Origin: Aphelidium insulamus
Taxonomy: Eukaryota; Aphelidiomycota; Aphelidea; Aphelidiaceae
Assembly (NCBI GenBank): GCA_036784855.1
Contig: JAZDSV010000033.1
Location: forward strand, 1-64,000
Direction: 5' to 3'
DNA length: 64,000 nt
This document shows, one piece after another, positions 35,676 to 47,080 of this stretch. Both the position numbers and the translations under genes were made by a program. The notes below the pieces were generated by a model. The model was not told the origin of the DNA, made no database searches, and was given only the letters and a program-made list of their open reading frames with translations. How positions within the stretch are numbered: the stretch's first letter is position 1; each line of letters opens with the position of its first letter.

Positions 35676-37142
35676 ATGCCACCACTGACAATCGTAATCA
35701 AAGTGGGCACAACGTCCATATGCGACGAGGTGACTCGGCATCCGCGCCTGTCCAACCTCGCACTGCTTGTGGAGACCGTGGTGCAGCTGCGTGGACACGG
35801 CCACCGTGTAGTGCTGGTCAGTAGCGGCGCTATCGGGTTGGGGATGCGTCGCATGCAGTTGGAATCGCGCCCGAAACACCTGGCGCAGAAACAGGCCATG
35901 GCCGCCATTGGTCAGGGACAGCTGATGACCATGTATGACAGTCTGTTCTCGCAGTTCCAGCAGCCGATTGCGCAGGTGCTCCTCACGCGCCACGACATTG
36001 CCGAGGTGAGTGTGTTGGATGGTTGGCGAACTTTTGTGCATACATTGATATATGCATGTTGTACAAGTCTTGCTACACAAGTGCACTGTATATCATTCAC
36101 ATCATACTATGCTGCGTAGAGGTCGCGGTACTTGAATGCGTGCAACACATTCAACGAACTCCTCGCCCTTGGAGTTGTGCCCATTGTCAATGAGAATGAC
36201 ACTGTCAGCGTCGCGGTAAGTGCAGATTATGTCATTACCTTGAAATATGTATCTGTACGTCTACATACATATGTGTTCAAGTCTATATACATGTGGACAT
36301 TATACATGTGAGTAGGAAATCCGATTTGGCGACAATGACAGTTTGTCGGCGATTACGGCGGGAATGCTGCGCGCTGACTGGCTGTTCCTGCTGACGGATG
36401 TGGACTGTCTGTACACGGACAATCCGCGCACAAATCCGGCCGCCACGCCGATACGCATAGTAACAGATATGGACAGCATCAACGGCGTCGGTGAGAGCTG
36501 ACAAACAATATGTCATGTATACTGATGACGCAAATCGTTAATTATTCAGTGACGGTGTCAAGCCCCGGCTCTACAATGGGCACCGGCGGCATGGTCACGA
36601 AATTGGTGGCGGCACAGCTGGCGACAGCACGCTCCGTCAACATGGTAATCACGAATGGACAGCGGCCGGACCGGATCCCGCGCATAATCGAGCACGCCAC
36701 ACTGAATATTGACAATAGTGACCTAGCCGCATTCGACCCCTCGCTGCCGTACACACACTTTCTGCCAAAGGCAAACTCAATGCTGGACCGAAAGTGGTGG
36801 ATAATGCACGGTTTGGCGCCGTGCGGAACCTTGGTAATTGATGCGGGTGCACATGCCGCTATTGCAAGCGCTGACAGTTCGGCGTCGCTGTTCGCCGCGG
36901 GTATAATCGCCATGCGCGGCACGTTCAACGACCAGCAAGCAGTGCAGCTGGCCGTGCGCAGTTCAGCGGCAAATAACAAGGCCGCCGATGAACTTGTCGT
37001 CATTGGTAAAGGAGTAGTCAACTACTCTAGTGCCGACATCGTGCGCATAATGGGCCGGCAAAGCGCGGATATTGCCGCCATTCTCGGCTACGAAGATGCC
37101 GACTGTGTGTGCCACCGAGAAAACATTGCCATAAACCAGTAA
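35676..37142 (+). CDS. glutamate 5-kinase with C-terminal PUA-like domain
   Basis: Four exons: 35676-36005, 36120-36215, 36316-36490, 36550-37142; about 397 residues. The amino-acid-kinase fold shows [60 protein letters not shown] and [14 protein letters not shown], then [19 protein letters not shown]-like segment follows ([27 protein letters not shown]). The enzyme phosphorylates glutamate in the first step of proline synthesis. It is not fused to glutamyl-phosphate reductase as animal P5CS is, so the organism uses the two-gene arrangement seen in fungi and bacteria. I start at the ATG followed by [10 protein letters not shown]; an upstream in-frame ATG at 35622 is less likely. Confidence 0.93.
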
Positions 37143-37154
37143 CATCACAAAACT

Positions 37155-38031
37155 TCATTTCAACTTGTGTGCCAGGCCGGCACAGGTTAATATCTGCGCG
37201 CGCAGATTGTCCAACTCGTCACCGGTGCGCGTGCTGGTGAGCAAAACTTCTGGCCAGCAGCACGTTGTCTCGCTGTCAATGTATGCCTCAATGTCGCGAC
37301 GTATCTTTTCGCGGAACGGCGCCAGCTCTTCTGGCAGCAAGTCTGTCTTGGTCAGCAAAACCTGTGACTGTGAGATGGAGCTGTGCCACGATAGCACACC
37401 GTACTTGATAGCTGACGCCGATATCCTCCAGCAGGGCCATTGTCTCGCGATCTCTGTCGCGCAGACCGCGCCTACTGTCCAGCAGTAGAAAGAGTTTGCG
37501 TATGGACTTTCGATCGCGCAAGTACTGCACCACGGCCACTCCCCACTCTTGCCGACTGTTGCGTCCATACCCAGGCATATCCACCACGCACAGCTGGTCG
37601 CGCAGCAAAAAGTAATTCACAGCCTTTGTGTGTCCCTGAGGTATTTATGTACATGTTTTAAGATATCGAAGGCATATATCGGCATATGCCACTTGCCGGC
37701 CTCCGCGACGTCTTTACAATCTCTGAGCGATCCTTGCGCAGATCAGCGCCCCCAACCAGTGCCTGGATGAGAGAGGATTTGCCCACGTTGCTCTCCCCGG
37801 CAAACGCAATCTATCACGCGTAAGCACACAGATACGATACGCCATCCATCTCACCACACGAACCTCGGGCAGTGCCGAGCCGGCAGTGTTCACCGCGGCG
37901 CCAATACCGGCGGGATAGGACAGCTGGTTGGTGTCACGGTGCAGTACACATGGGCCCACAAAGCGAAAGTGGCCGCCGTGAAAGTAGGCGCGCGCTTTGC
38001 GCAATTGATGCGCCGTGAACGCGCTTATCAT
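37155..38031 (-). CDS. GTPBP8: EngB/YihA-type GTPase (GTPBP8-like)
   Basis: Four exons: 38031-37864, 37810-37697, 37635-37405, 37361-37155; 239 residues. G motifs: AFAGESNVGKSSLI (G1), the PGHTKAVNYF switch, VDMPGYG (G3), LLTKTDLL (G4) and LLTSTRTGDEL (G5). EngB proteins assist large-subunit ribosome assembly in bacteria; eukaryotic relatives work in mitochondria. The N-terminal about 55 residues are basic and could include a transit signal. Intron 2 (37636-37696) can only be spliced from a GC donor, since CCG followed by GCAAGT is the sole choice that restores the PGHT switch in frame. The gene is convergent with glutamate 5-kinase (12 bp apart) and divergent from the ankyrin gene (29 bp). 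Confidence 0.9.
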
Positions 38032-38060
38032 AATTCGTCTGTTTATGTATCAGGGGCGCG

Positions 38061-40053
38061 ATGCAGAGAGTGGCGAAAATGAAGTTTGCAAATTTGACAT
38101 GCGCCACAGCGACGCTGCTGATGCTGCTGAGCCTTGTGCCGGCCGCCGGTGCCGAGGGTGGTGCAGTGGTACCACTTGGTCCCCAGCATGCGTCAAGTTC
38201 TGACATACCATTCGCTCTCGACGTGAAATCGTGTGTTCTGGTTATGGACGCGTACAATCACATGGTGGACGCGCACGGTCCCCAGTTTGCCCGCCTGTTT
38301 CTAAAACGGCACCAGCAGCAAGTGAACGAAGTGCTGCACAGAGCCATTATAGCAAATCCCGATTGCGCCATCCAGCTGATGGAGACGGACTCGGCACTTA
38401 GAGACGCAATGATTGTCGATGATCTATTTGCAATCCACGTGGCCATCACCTACCGACGGATCAGCATTGTTCTCTACCTTTTGCAGAAGGACCCAGCACA
38501 ATGTCATCTGACGTATATTTCAGCTACCGACGGCTGTACGTGCATATATCTGTTATATGTGAATTAACTGCCACGCAGCCGTAGTTCAGCTGACTGAGCT
38601 CGCCCAGTCATCAACGCCAGAATTACAGCGAGTCCTATATGAAAATGGATGCACTCCAAACAATAATGATAATGTTATCGAAACGTTACGCATAGCGGCC
38701 AGAGTTGGAGCGGTAAACGCGTTCGCGGTGCGCTTGGCCGCAATTGAAGATTGCCCGTTTATCGATGAATTGTTCATGATTGCTCTGCGCCACAATCAAG
38801 GTGAGATTCTGCAACACCTTGATCAGACGAGGAGGTTCAGCAAGCCGGCTTGGGATAGACAAAGTGTTTTAATTCGCGTGGTCTCGGGTCGAATGAACTG
38901 GCTGGATAAGCTGCACTGTCTGGTGTTGTTGGATTGCACCACGATCCATGTATTGGGAAAAGCAATTCTGGCAGGGACCCTGTCGTCGGTGGACTATATA
39001 ATATCATTGTACCCAAGCGCGGTCAATAATCGCTACTGGAATGGCAGAACGCCACTGTTTTTTGCTGCCGCCTTCTCCACGCCAGAAGTAGTTCGGTTAA
39101 TACTGCAGAACGGCGCCGACGTCAATGCAGTGGATGACAATGGTCGCACCGTTTTGGATTATGCTTTAATCGGCGATGAAGATGAGACAATATTCAAGAA
39201 GCATCCAGAGCGTCTGGAAAATATCGAAATTCTCCTCCAACATGGAGCCAACGTGCGGGCAAATGATGTTTTGCCCACCGCCCCGCTTCAACTAGGCGCT
39301 GAGCGTCTATCATATGATATCTTTGCGCTTTTGCTTCGCAAGGCCATCCAAAGTGGACTGGATCTCAGCACTTCTTCCGGTGGCGGAGTTGTCGCACTAC
39401 AGCATGCAGGCATTGATGAAGATAATATTGACAAGTTGGTACTACTTGTACAAGCCGGGGTCAACATTGATGCAGCGAATCCTCCTGCAATGTATCCGAG
39501 CTCTCGCCATTTTTATGGAAAACCTCATATTTGGTCACTTTTGGTCCACTTTGGTGCCAACGTCAATGCCGTGCACAATGAACAGACACCTTTGGTTCGT
39601 GCTGCTGCTATTGGCTGGTTTGATTATGCAGATTTTCTTGCACGAAATGGCGCAATTGCACTGGCAACATCTCTCAATATGCATCGTAGTCTCACTCTGA
39701 ACGTTGTTGAGCAATTGATTGACACTCGCCATTCGCTGGTGTTGACAAAACTAATCGAGGGCCACGTTGTTGACTCAACTATACTGCAGCAAATCCTCTA
39801 CCAACAAAAACGGCATTATGGTGCTAAGGTCTACCGTCGAGCCTGCTGGTCTGCCGTATTACTAAATGGGGACCAGGCCATAACCGAGCAAGATAGGTTA
39901 CAGCACTTTTGCCGCAACGATCGCATTACAGCTGTATTAGACAGCACCGAGGAGCAGAGAAAGTATCGATTTGTAACCAGTGCCAATCCCTCCGTCGAGG
40001 ATATCACTCTGGCGGAAAAGTTATTGGAAATTGAAGCAACATTTGTGAAGTGA
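38061..40053 (+). CDS. secreted ankyrin-repeat protein
   Basis: Two exons, 38061-38535 and 38579-40053, about 649 residues. Near the start KFANLTCATATLLMLLSLVPAAGA is a textbook signal peptide; translation may begin at the ATG at 38061 or at 38079, directly before it. Ankyrin-type repeats are weak in the first half and clear in the middle: NGRTPLFFAAAFSTPEVVRL followed by ILQNGADVNAVDDNGRTVLD, then IEILLQHGANVRANDVLPTA, LLVQAGVNIDAANPP and LVHFGANVNAVHNEQTPLVR. A long helical C-terminus follows. Ankyrin proteins with a signal peptide are uncommon among housekeeping genes; in parasites and predators they are sometimes effectors, but nothing here proves that. No transmembrane helix beyond the signal is evident. 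Confidence 0.8.
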
Positions 40054-40130
40054 AGTGAGGAATAAAGTTGCTTGAAATTTGATGAGCTGAAATTCTAATA
40101 GATGTCGATATCGATGTCCTATACTATATC

Positions 40131-40161
<31 letters not shown>

Positions 40162-40230
40162 ATACGTATGGGTGAGTGTATGTGTGAGTGTGTGAGTGTG
40201 TTGATACGCGAAGTGTTGAAACTTTCAATA
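40054..40230 (+). repeat. TA microsatellite upstream of the FAF2 gene
   Basis: A TA run (about 40130-40156) followed by GTGAGTGT repeats fills most of the 177 bp between the ankyrin gene and FAF2. It would lie in the promoter or 5' leader of the latter. Confidence 0.6.
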
Positions 40231-41893
40231 ATGCCCACTGAAGAGCAGGAACAAGTCACTTCCGCCAACCGCGATTCGAACGACCAGCTCGACGATGCCG
40301 CCATTCAACAGCTCCAGGTGTGTATGCTCATGTCTATCTCATATCTGGATAACGGACCTGTAGGCCATAATCGGAGTGGAGGACCGAGATGAGGCGGCGG
40401 CAATTCTAATGTCGCATGGCGGCCGACTAGAGGTCGCCGTGCAGTCTTGGCTTGACGGCCAGCAGCAGCAACAGATGCAGCAGGAGGAGCAAGAAAACTG
40501 TATTGCTGCGATGCAAGGTGAAGCAGACAGCAGCGCGCTGAGGCAGCGACGTCAACCGCGCCAGGATCCCGGCACAACACAGCGACACATACATTCACAG
40601 CAGCAGCAGCAAACGGCTGGCCCGCCTGCAAGTGAACCATCACTACTTCAGCGCCTAATCTGGCCACTCTCGGCGCTGCTTCGATGGCTCATACGTGCGT
40701 AATCGTTGATATAAATGTACATCATCTTCAATGTGTACACAGGGATAATCTCGGCCGTGGGACAGAAGCTGTTACTGGGTTCATCATCTGCGCGGCCGTC
40801 AGATACTTGCACTTCTGTGTTCCGGAGACATTTCGATGCACTGTGTGCTGATATGCGCGATGTCGCGCCGGCCTTTCTTTCAGTGCCGTACTCACAGGCA
40901 AGTCCGCGCTATTTCTATTGAAAGTATCTCGGCTAATGTGTAGGCTTTGGCAAGTGCAAAGAACGACTTGAAGTTTCTGCTGATATATCTGCATGCGCCC
41001 GAGCACCAGGATACGGCACAGTTTTGTCGTAGTGTCCTTTGTGACCCTGGTGTCGGCGATTCCATCAGGCAGCATGACATACTGGTGTGGGCTGGATCTA
41101 TCGCGCACGCTGAAGCGCTGCAGGGTTTGTATCGTACAATCTCCATACATTGTCACTTGACTCACTGTGCAGTTGGGGAAGCGCTTGGTGCAACTTCGTT
41201 TCCATTTCTGGCACTGATTTGCTTGAAGGACGGCCGGCAAATGTCGGCGGTGTGTCGAATTCAAGGTTTGATATCGGCTCGCTTGGGTCTCGTCTCACTT
41301 GCTTGTTCGTAGGTTTTGTCACGGCCGAAACACTAGTGTCCGTGATGGCCGCTGCGGTGGACACACACGGCGCTGGCCTCATGCAGGCCAGATTAGACCG
41401 ACAAGAGCAGCAGAGGGACAGAAGCCTTCGCGCCGAACAAGATCGCGCCTACCAAGAATCACTCAGGCAGGACCGGCTAAAAGCAGAGCGGCAGAAGCGT
41501 GAGGCCGAGGAAGCCGAGCGCGCAAAGCAAGAAGAATTGCGACGAGCAGTTGCCGCGGAGACACGGCGCAAACAGCGGGAGCTGCAGCGTCAGACGCTTA
41601 TTGACACTCTGAACCCGGAGCCTGTGGCCGATAGCAGCAATGGTCAAGTCACCAATATTGTTGTGCGCCAGCCTGACGGTGCACGGATCCGGCGCCGCTT
41701 CCACGCCACCGACACCGTGGGCAAGCTTTATCATTTTGCCGGCACGCTGGATATCCCCGACACTATTGAAGAGTTTGTTTTGGTATCCAGTTATCCGCGC
41801 AAAGTATTTTCCGATCGGGAAGCAACGCTGCAACAAGTCGGCCTCTCCCCCAACGGAATGGTGATCATTGAAGAAGTCGTGGACACTGAATAA
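40231..41893 (+). CDS. FAF2: FAF2/UBXD8-like ERAD and lipid-droplet factor
   Basis: Six exons: 40231-40317, 40364-40694, 40743-40897, 40944-41124, 41173-41265, 41313-41893; about 475 residues. Domain order is UBA-like (AAIQQLQAIIGVEDRDEAAA, SHGGRLEVAVQSWLDG), a hydrophobic hairpin-like segment (LLQRLIWPLSALLRWLI), a UAS thioredoxin-like domain (KFLLIYLHAPEHQD, TSFPFLALICLKDGRQ), a charged coiled coil, and a C-terminal UBX domain (NIVVRQPDGARIRRRF, SSYPRKVFSDREATLQQVGL). UBXD8/FAF2 recruits p97/Cdc48 to ubiquitylated clients at the ER and lipid droplets. Intron 3 (40898-40943) uses a GC donor (CAG, GCAAGT); no GT in the neighbourhood keeps the frame. Confidence 0.92.
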
Positions 41894-41965
41894 ACGCGTT
41901 TCTTCAACACGATAGTGCAGCTATCCTTTGCAAGCAAGAAGAAACTTCATTACAATTATATTTAA

Positions 41966-42353
41966 CTAAGCAGCTTTCGGCTCTACGGAGGCCTTTTGAA
42001 AGGTAATACATCGGCGCGCTGTGTCCACTACCTCCACGCTATCCTCGGCTCGCTGCAGAATAACATTTGTGCCCACGGTGTCTGCCCACCTGCCGATAAA
42101 GGTATGGCTGCCAATGCGTAGTACAGGCGTGTCAGTATCCACGCCCTGCAGTCGCGTGAGGTAATGATTAACAATGTGTGCCAACTCACGATTAATGAGT
42201 ACGGCTGACCGGCCAAAGCGATATCTTGCTGCAGCGTCTGCGGGAGCATCAGTATCACATGCGATACCTGTACAGCTATCAGTACATATAACCAATGGGA
42301 TGACACGGCATATGAACAGCACTCACATCGTCGTCTGGTTCGTTTTGATCCAT
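41966..42353 (-). CDS. GTF3C6: TFIIIC subunit 6-like protein
   Basis: Three short exons, 42353-42327, 42267-42190 and 42145-41966, give 94 residues. The product starts MDQNEPDDDVSHVILMLPQ and its core YSLIGVDTDTPVLRIGSHTF then GRWADTVGTNVIL fits the TFIIIC sub6 (tau-55/GTF3C6) beta domain: a hydrophobic strand, the GIDTxxPxLxxxxxxFxGxxxxTLGT signature and a following strand. TFIIIC binds the internal promoters of tRNA genes for RNA polymerase III. At 94 residues it is close to the minimal domain; the human protein has a long acidic tail that is absent here. The start codon sits in a T-rich stretch 74 bp from the end of the NEMF gene on the same strand. Confidence 0.8.
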
Positions 42354-42426
42354 TTTTTTTGGGGTCTTGCACTTGCCACCCCTGGGAAAAACACGACTAC
42401 TGCACAAATATTTATTTGCTCCCAGT

Positions 42427-45400
42427 CTATTGTTGTACATTTTCGCTGCTGCCCTTGCGGCTATTACTAGAGCGCGCGCCCTTTTGTTTGTCGGATGCAG
42501 ACACCACCACTTTTACTTTGGCGAGAATTGCTTGTATCATTTCATGCTCTGGCACTTGGCGGATGAGATCTTTTTCCTTGCCGCTAGAGCTACTGCGCGC
42601 GGGTTAAGTTGTATACATTACAACGTACATACTCCACAATGACGTACCCCAGAAAAGCAGCAATCGCACTTTTCGCAGCCTTTCCCTTCTTCAGTGATCC
42701 CGGCTGCAACTTCAGTTTGTACTGCCCGAGACGACGAGTAAGCAAGTATGTTTACATTTTTGCTAGTATGTATGTACCTTGTATGACTGGAGAGTGGAAA
42801 AGGGCGCGCAGACTGGTACGGCAAACAGAATAATGTCATCATCCAACGGGCACCCGGTGAGGCTGTCCAAGTAGCTCAGATCTTCAAAGTCTTCTCGATC
42901 ATCCGCGGGCACGTGCTCTTCCTCCAATATACGTCGCACCTCTGCGCCATCTTCCGTGTCATCATTCGGTGCCGTGACAGGCCGCTCCTGTTTATCAGCG
43001 GCATCGTCCGCCACGTGGGTAGGCGTGGACATGGTCAACTGAGACAGCATTTCCCGTGCCTTGTTCACTTCCTCGCTAGTCACTTTTGCTTCCACAATGT
43101 CTGCCTTGTCCACCTTTTTCGATGAATCGCTGTTCTTTTCTTGTGTGCCAGATGATGCAAGCAATTCCACACGGACACGTCGCTCATCCTCGTCTTGATC
43201 CTTGTATTTTGCTTGAATGCGCTTCAACTTGGCCTTTTTGCCACGTGGTAGCTGCACAGGCTTGTTCGCCGGCTTTTTGGGGGATTGTTTCGGTGAAGCG
43301 GGCTTGGGCTCAACAACGTCTGCGGCACTAGTGGCGAATGAAGAATTAACAGCGTTGTCTGTGGAACTTGTTGCAGGTTCCGATGACGGCTGTACAGATG
43401 GCTTCTTCAACTTTCGTCGTTCTTTGGCACTGACGTACTTGTTGGGTGCCGAGTCTTGCGGGTCCTTCTTTGCGTTAATAATTGCGTCAATGATAGCTGA
43501 AGAGGTGCCGGATGATCGCCCAGCTGCTCCAAATTGTACTTGTCAGCTGCGTCATTTAAAATAGAAGATTGCACGGACGGAGCCGTGGAGCCGCGACGAC
43601 TGCCCTTGAGACGCGCTTGAATTGAGGACGAGTCGTCGGCACTTTCAAGCGACTCCTGGCTGACGCTTTTGGTTTCTACGATCGCAGCAGGCTCGATATG
43701 ATCCTCGTTGTGGTCAAGGCCGCGCAGATGCGGTCGACGATCGTACAAGTGCGCTGGAATGCTTTCATCGGCCAGACGAAACATGAGTCCAAACCCATAC
43801 ACAAGCTGTGTGGGAGGCAGGTAATTCTTCTTGCCCCGGATCATGAAGCTGCCCGTGGTGAGATACTCGCCACTTGGTGCCGTCTTTGATACTTGATCCC
43901 AGTTGACCCAGTACGCCGACGTGACAATTTTTGAATCCCAGGCGCGACTGTTGCAAATGGCCATGAATCCCGCTTGGAATAGCGTGTTGGGGGAAATCAC
44001 ATCGCCCGACGGATTCTTCACGATAACAGAACTGAAGAGTCATTACAGGCCATTTTATGCTGAAAATTTAACTTGCCTACTGCCGGGAATATCAGCGTGA
44101 ATGTAGACATCACCCTTGCGCAAATGTTTCTTGACCAGATACTCATTTTGCTGCGCATCCCTTCCACCCAGCACCAGATAATTCTCATTCGATATGAACC
44201 ACAAAAACTTCTCAAACCAAAATTGTTTGCGGAACTTGTTGATAGTTGGCACGGGTGGCGCGTCTCGAACTTCCTTCATTATCTTGGCCTCTGCAGACTT
44301 GATGGCCTTGGCTGCTGTCTGGCTCGTCTTTTCCTGCTTCCGCGCCGAGACTTTCTTCTGGTCATAGTATCGCTGGGCATTTGCATACGCCGACAGTCCA
44401 ATGTCGATATCGATATCGACTTCGTCGCGCGACTGAGCATCCTCATCGCCTCCGTCGTTGTCCGAATCATCATCCAGTATTATTTCGTCAAAGTCTGGCT
44501 CCTTCAAGCGAAGGGTGATTTGATTAGTGTCCAGCTTGAGATCCGAGATTAGCAGTGCCACTGGATTGCATTTGACCTTTTCCTCCGCCACCAACGTCTT
44601 CAAATCAACCCAGTCCATTCCGGAAGAGATGGCGCTTCGAATCACCAGCAGCACCTGATCCACTCGCTCCAAACTCGATTCCAGTATGCGGGCTTTGCGC
44701 TCGTTCGCAGCCAGTGATGCGCCCAGCGACTCGATACGCGCCGAGTGCTCACGGCGCACACTTTCCAGCTTCTTCTGCACGGCCTCTTCGCGAGCTTGCG
44801 TCTTGCTGTCCACCTTTTGCGTTTCAATGGCGCTAAAGTATTCGTCAACAGTGCGGTTGAAGGACTCAAACTCCTTGTACGTGCCAGCCTTGAACTGCTC
44901 AAACAAGAATGGATGAAAGTCGAGGAATGTGATCACTTCACTCTCTGGCTGGCCGTCAGCTGCGGGACGCCGTGCAACTTCGGTGACGATGTAGCCGCGT
45001 GACGGGGCAGTCATGACGGACTGCACGATCTGATCGCCCAGCAAGAGAGCATTAAACAGCTGCTCCAGCTGGGTGCCAGTATATTCGCCGGTCGAGTCCC
45101 GCAAGGTAACGCACTTTTGTGTCGGATTCAATCCGGCCACCAGCAGACAGTGTTCCACCAGAGCGGCCGAGTATGGCAGCCGAGTACCAAGATACTTTTT
45201 GAGCGTGTCCTTGCCACTTGCCTTCTGCAACACTGTCTGCAGCTTGTCCATAGTGAGTGCGGCAAACGGTTGTGCGAGCTGGAACGGGTAAATCTCGCCA
45301 ATAGCAAAGCGAACATTCTCCTCGGGAGAGACTACGCGCAGCAACGACAGAATTCGGTACTCCGAGTCCGTCAGTATGACGTTTCCCTGCGCATATGAGC

Positions 45401-45829
45401 ACAATATGATAAACTATGTAGTACATACCGCGGCGTAGAACTCGGCCAGTATGTGGTACGCGCTCTGGCCCGCTCCAAACTCAAAGTCAATGATCCTGTC
45501 GACACCCAGCTGACGAACGGCAGTCAGGCGCCTGGTGCGCAGGTGCTTGCGCAACTTCATGCAGAACCCACTGGGATATCCGTCCTTGTCACGCACATAG
45601 TCGGTGGTGTGCAGCCGGATGCCGGACTCGAGCAGCAGCAGCTCCTTCACGTCTGGCTTGGCGAACTTTAGCAAGTAGATCTTGGTGGACAGGTCGTACA
45701 CGTTCTGCAGCCGGAGCCCAACCAGCCTAACGCATGAGCACACTATGAGTGTAAATATGCAGCTCACTTTTGCCGCAGCTCCACCACTGTGGCGGCAACA
45801 TCCAGCGCCTGGAACTTTTGCTTTACCAT
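42427..45829 (-). CDS. NEMF: NEMF/Rqc2 ribosome quality-control factor, with a frame break
   Basis: Six exons: 45829-45768, 45726-45429, 45386-44077, 44031-42778, 42721-42648, 42592-42427. NFACT-N (MVKQKFQALDVAATVVELRQ, DKDGYPSGFCMKLRKHLRTR), a coiled-coil middle, NFACT-R (RKQFWFEKFLWFISNENYLV, LVKKHLRKGDVYIHAD, SSVIVKNPSGD) and an NFACT-C tail (YKLKLQPGSLKKGKAAKSA) are all present, about 1,050 residues. Rqc2 binds 60S subunits with stalled nascent chains, recruits Listerin and adds C-terminal tails. Within exon 4 the frame changes near 43525: the stretch ending DKYNLEQLG continues in another frame as GRSSGTSSAIIDAIINAKKD. No plausible intron spans it, so this is a one-base indel or sequence error. 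Intron 3 (44032-44076) uses a GC donor. Confidence 0.88.
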
Positions 45830-46168
45830 GGCCTCGATTGAGAGTGTCGCAATTGGGAGCTAATATATAGCTGTGATGGAAGTCTCACCTTACAAAAACG
45901 TCAAGCCACATACAATTGTCAAGTACAAGCAAGAGCGATGCAAGAAGCAACTGCATGAAACATGATGAAAAGCAGTATGAAGCACCTCAACAAGGAGAGA
46001 ATGAAGAAAGTTTAAGAATGAGATGTCTGAAAGCAAAAAGAAGAAAAGCAAAAAGAAGAAAAGCAGAAAGAAGAAAGACAGAAAGAAGAAAGAAGAAAAG
46101 AAGAAAGAAGAAAAGCAGAAATAAGAAAGGCACAAAGAAGAACGAGAACGACAAAGGAACAAAGAACT
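45830..46168. repeat. purine-rich AAGAAG tract
   Basis: From about 46018 to 46150 the plus strand is almost pure A and G, built from variants of AAGAAGAAAAGCAGAAAG. It lies between the NEMF start and the end of the next gene on the same strand. The minus-strand frame through it is just Phe/Leu runs, so I do not call it coding. Such tracts can form triplex structures and expand by slippage. Confidence 0.65.
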
Positions 46169-46924
46169 CTACGTAGCTATCCGCTGAGGCGGCGGTGTGG
46201 ACGCACGGCGACGATACACGGGAATCTTGGAGGATGCGGGCACGGTTTTGACGTCTGAATTAGCCGCTGTTTTTATGTGCGCTGGCACTCGTGGAGGCAG
46301 AGATTTCTGTCGCCTGACAGTGGCCGGTGGCAGCCTTTTTGCGCGCGGAATGTCCCGGCTTTTCAGCGTCACGTCGGCGCTTATGCCAACGCTATTTTGA
46401 TAGTATAGCATTATGGGCACCGAGACCTTGGATGACTGCTGTTGCACGTATGCCACCTGTGCGCCCGTAAAGGACCTCGGTGCCACTCCAGACGCCAAGT
46501 GCAGCGCAAACAAGGCGCGCCTTGTCAACTGTTCCCGGGTAAAGTCTGTCGCGGCATTCGATGGAGAAATCTGAGCCACACCACTGACAGTACCGATCCG
46601 TACTGTAGCGGTGTCTGCCTGCATTTCCGACTCACTCTCTGCAATGGCGACTGCTGGCAATGCCGTGCCAGCCGCAGCATGGCCTGATTGGGCTGACCTG
46701 GTGGACGATGGCGCGGACGGTCTTTGTCGGCCCGCTGATGGTTTCCCAGCAGTCTTTTGTTGCTCCTTCCCAGTCAAGGCCTCACTTTGCGGCTTTGTCT
46801 GCTTGATGGAAACAGAGGCTGTGGGTGTTGTGCCGGGCTGCCAGTGTACTTTACCAAAGAACATTCTTTGGACTGCAAGTTGGCCACATTGGATTGGTTG
46901 GTGACATTCTTGGATGACTGCCAT
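46169..46924 (-). CDS. hypothetical protein, low-complexity and basic
   Basis: Single frame of about 251 residues from the ATG at 46924 (upstream in-frame start is only GTG). The first 100 residues are polar and disordered. A more ordered block follows: FTREQLTRRALFALHLASGV, SFTGAQVAYVQQQSSKVSVP and IMLYYQNSVGISADVTLKSR. The C-terminus is basic and Pro-rich (PVYRRRASTPPPQRIAT). I do not recognise a family; it could be a regulatory or cytoskeletal protein. The frame is clean and its codon bias matches neighbours. Confidence 0.55.
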   Translation of the reverse strand: MAVIQECHQPIQCGQLAVQRMFFGKVHWQPGTTPTASVSIKQTKPQSEALTGKEQQKTAGKPSAGRQRPSAPSSTRSAQSGHAAAGTALPAVAIAESESEMQADTATVRIGTVSGVAQISPSNAATDFTREQLTRRALFALHLASGVAPRSFTGAQVAYVQQQSSKVSVPIMLYYQNSVGISADVTLKSRDIPRAKRLPPATVRRQKSLPPRVPAHIKTAANSDVKTVPASSKIPVYRRRASTPPPQRIAT

Positions 46925-47080
46925 TGATGTCTGCTGTGGTTCCCTTGCCACTTCTTATTCGTATTGTATGGCTTTCAAGGCTTTGATAATGAACAAATGT
47001 ATATATGTGTTCAATGAGCTGCTTACATATGTATAACTGTAAGTGTACATATGTAACAGCTAGGAAGTTTTTTACACAGC

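Noticed and set aside
45890-46162. 90-codon Phe/Leu-rich frame on the minus strand
   Set aside because: It is only the complement of the purine tract and has no protein-like composition outside it.
46197-46904. Plus-strand frames opposite the hypothetical gene at 46169-46924
   Set aside because: Shorter and without consistent codon bias; the minus-strand frame is single, long and clean.
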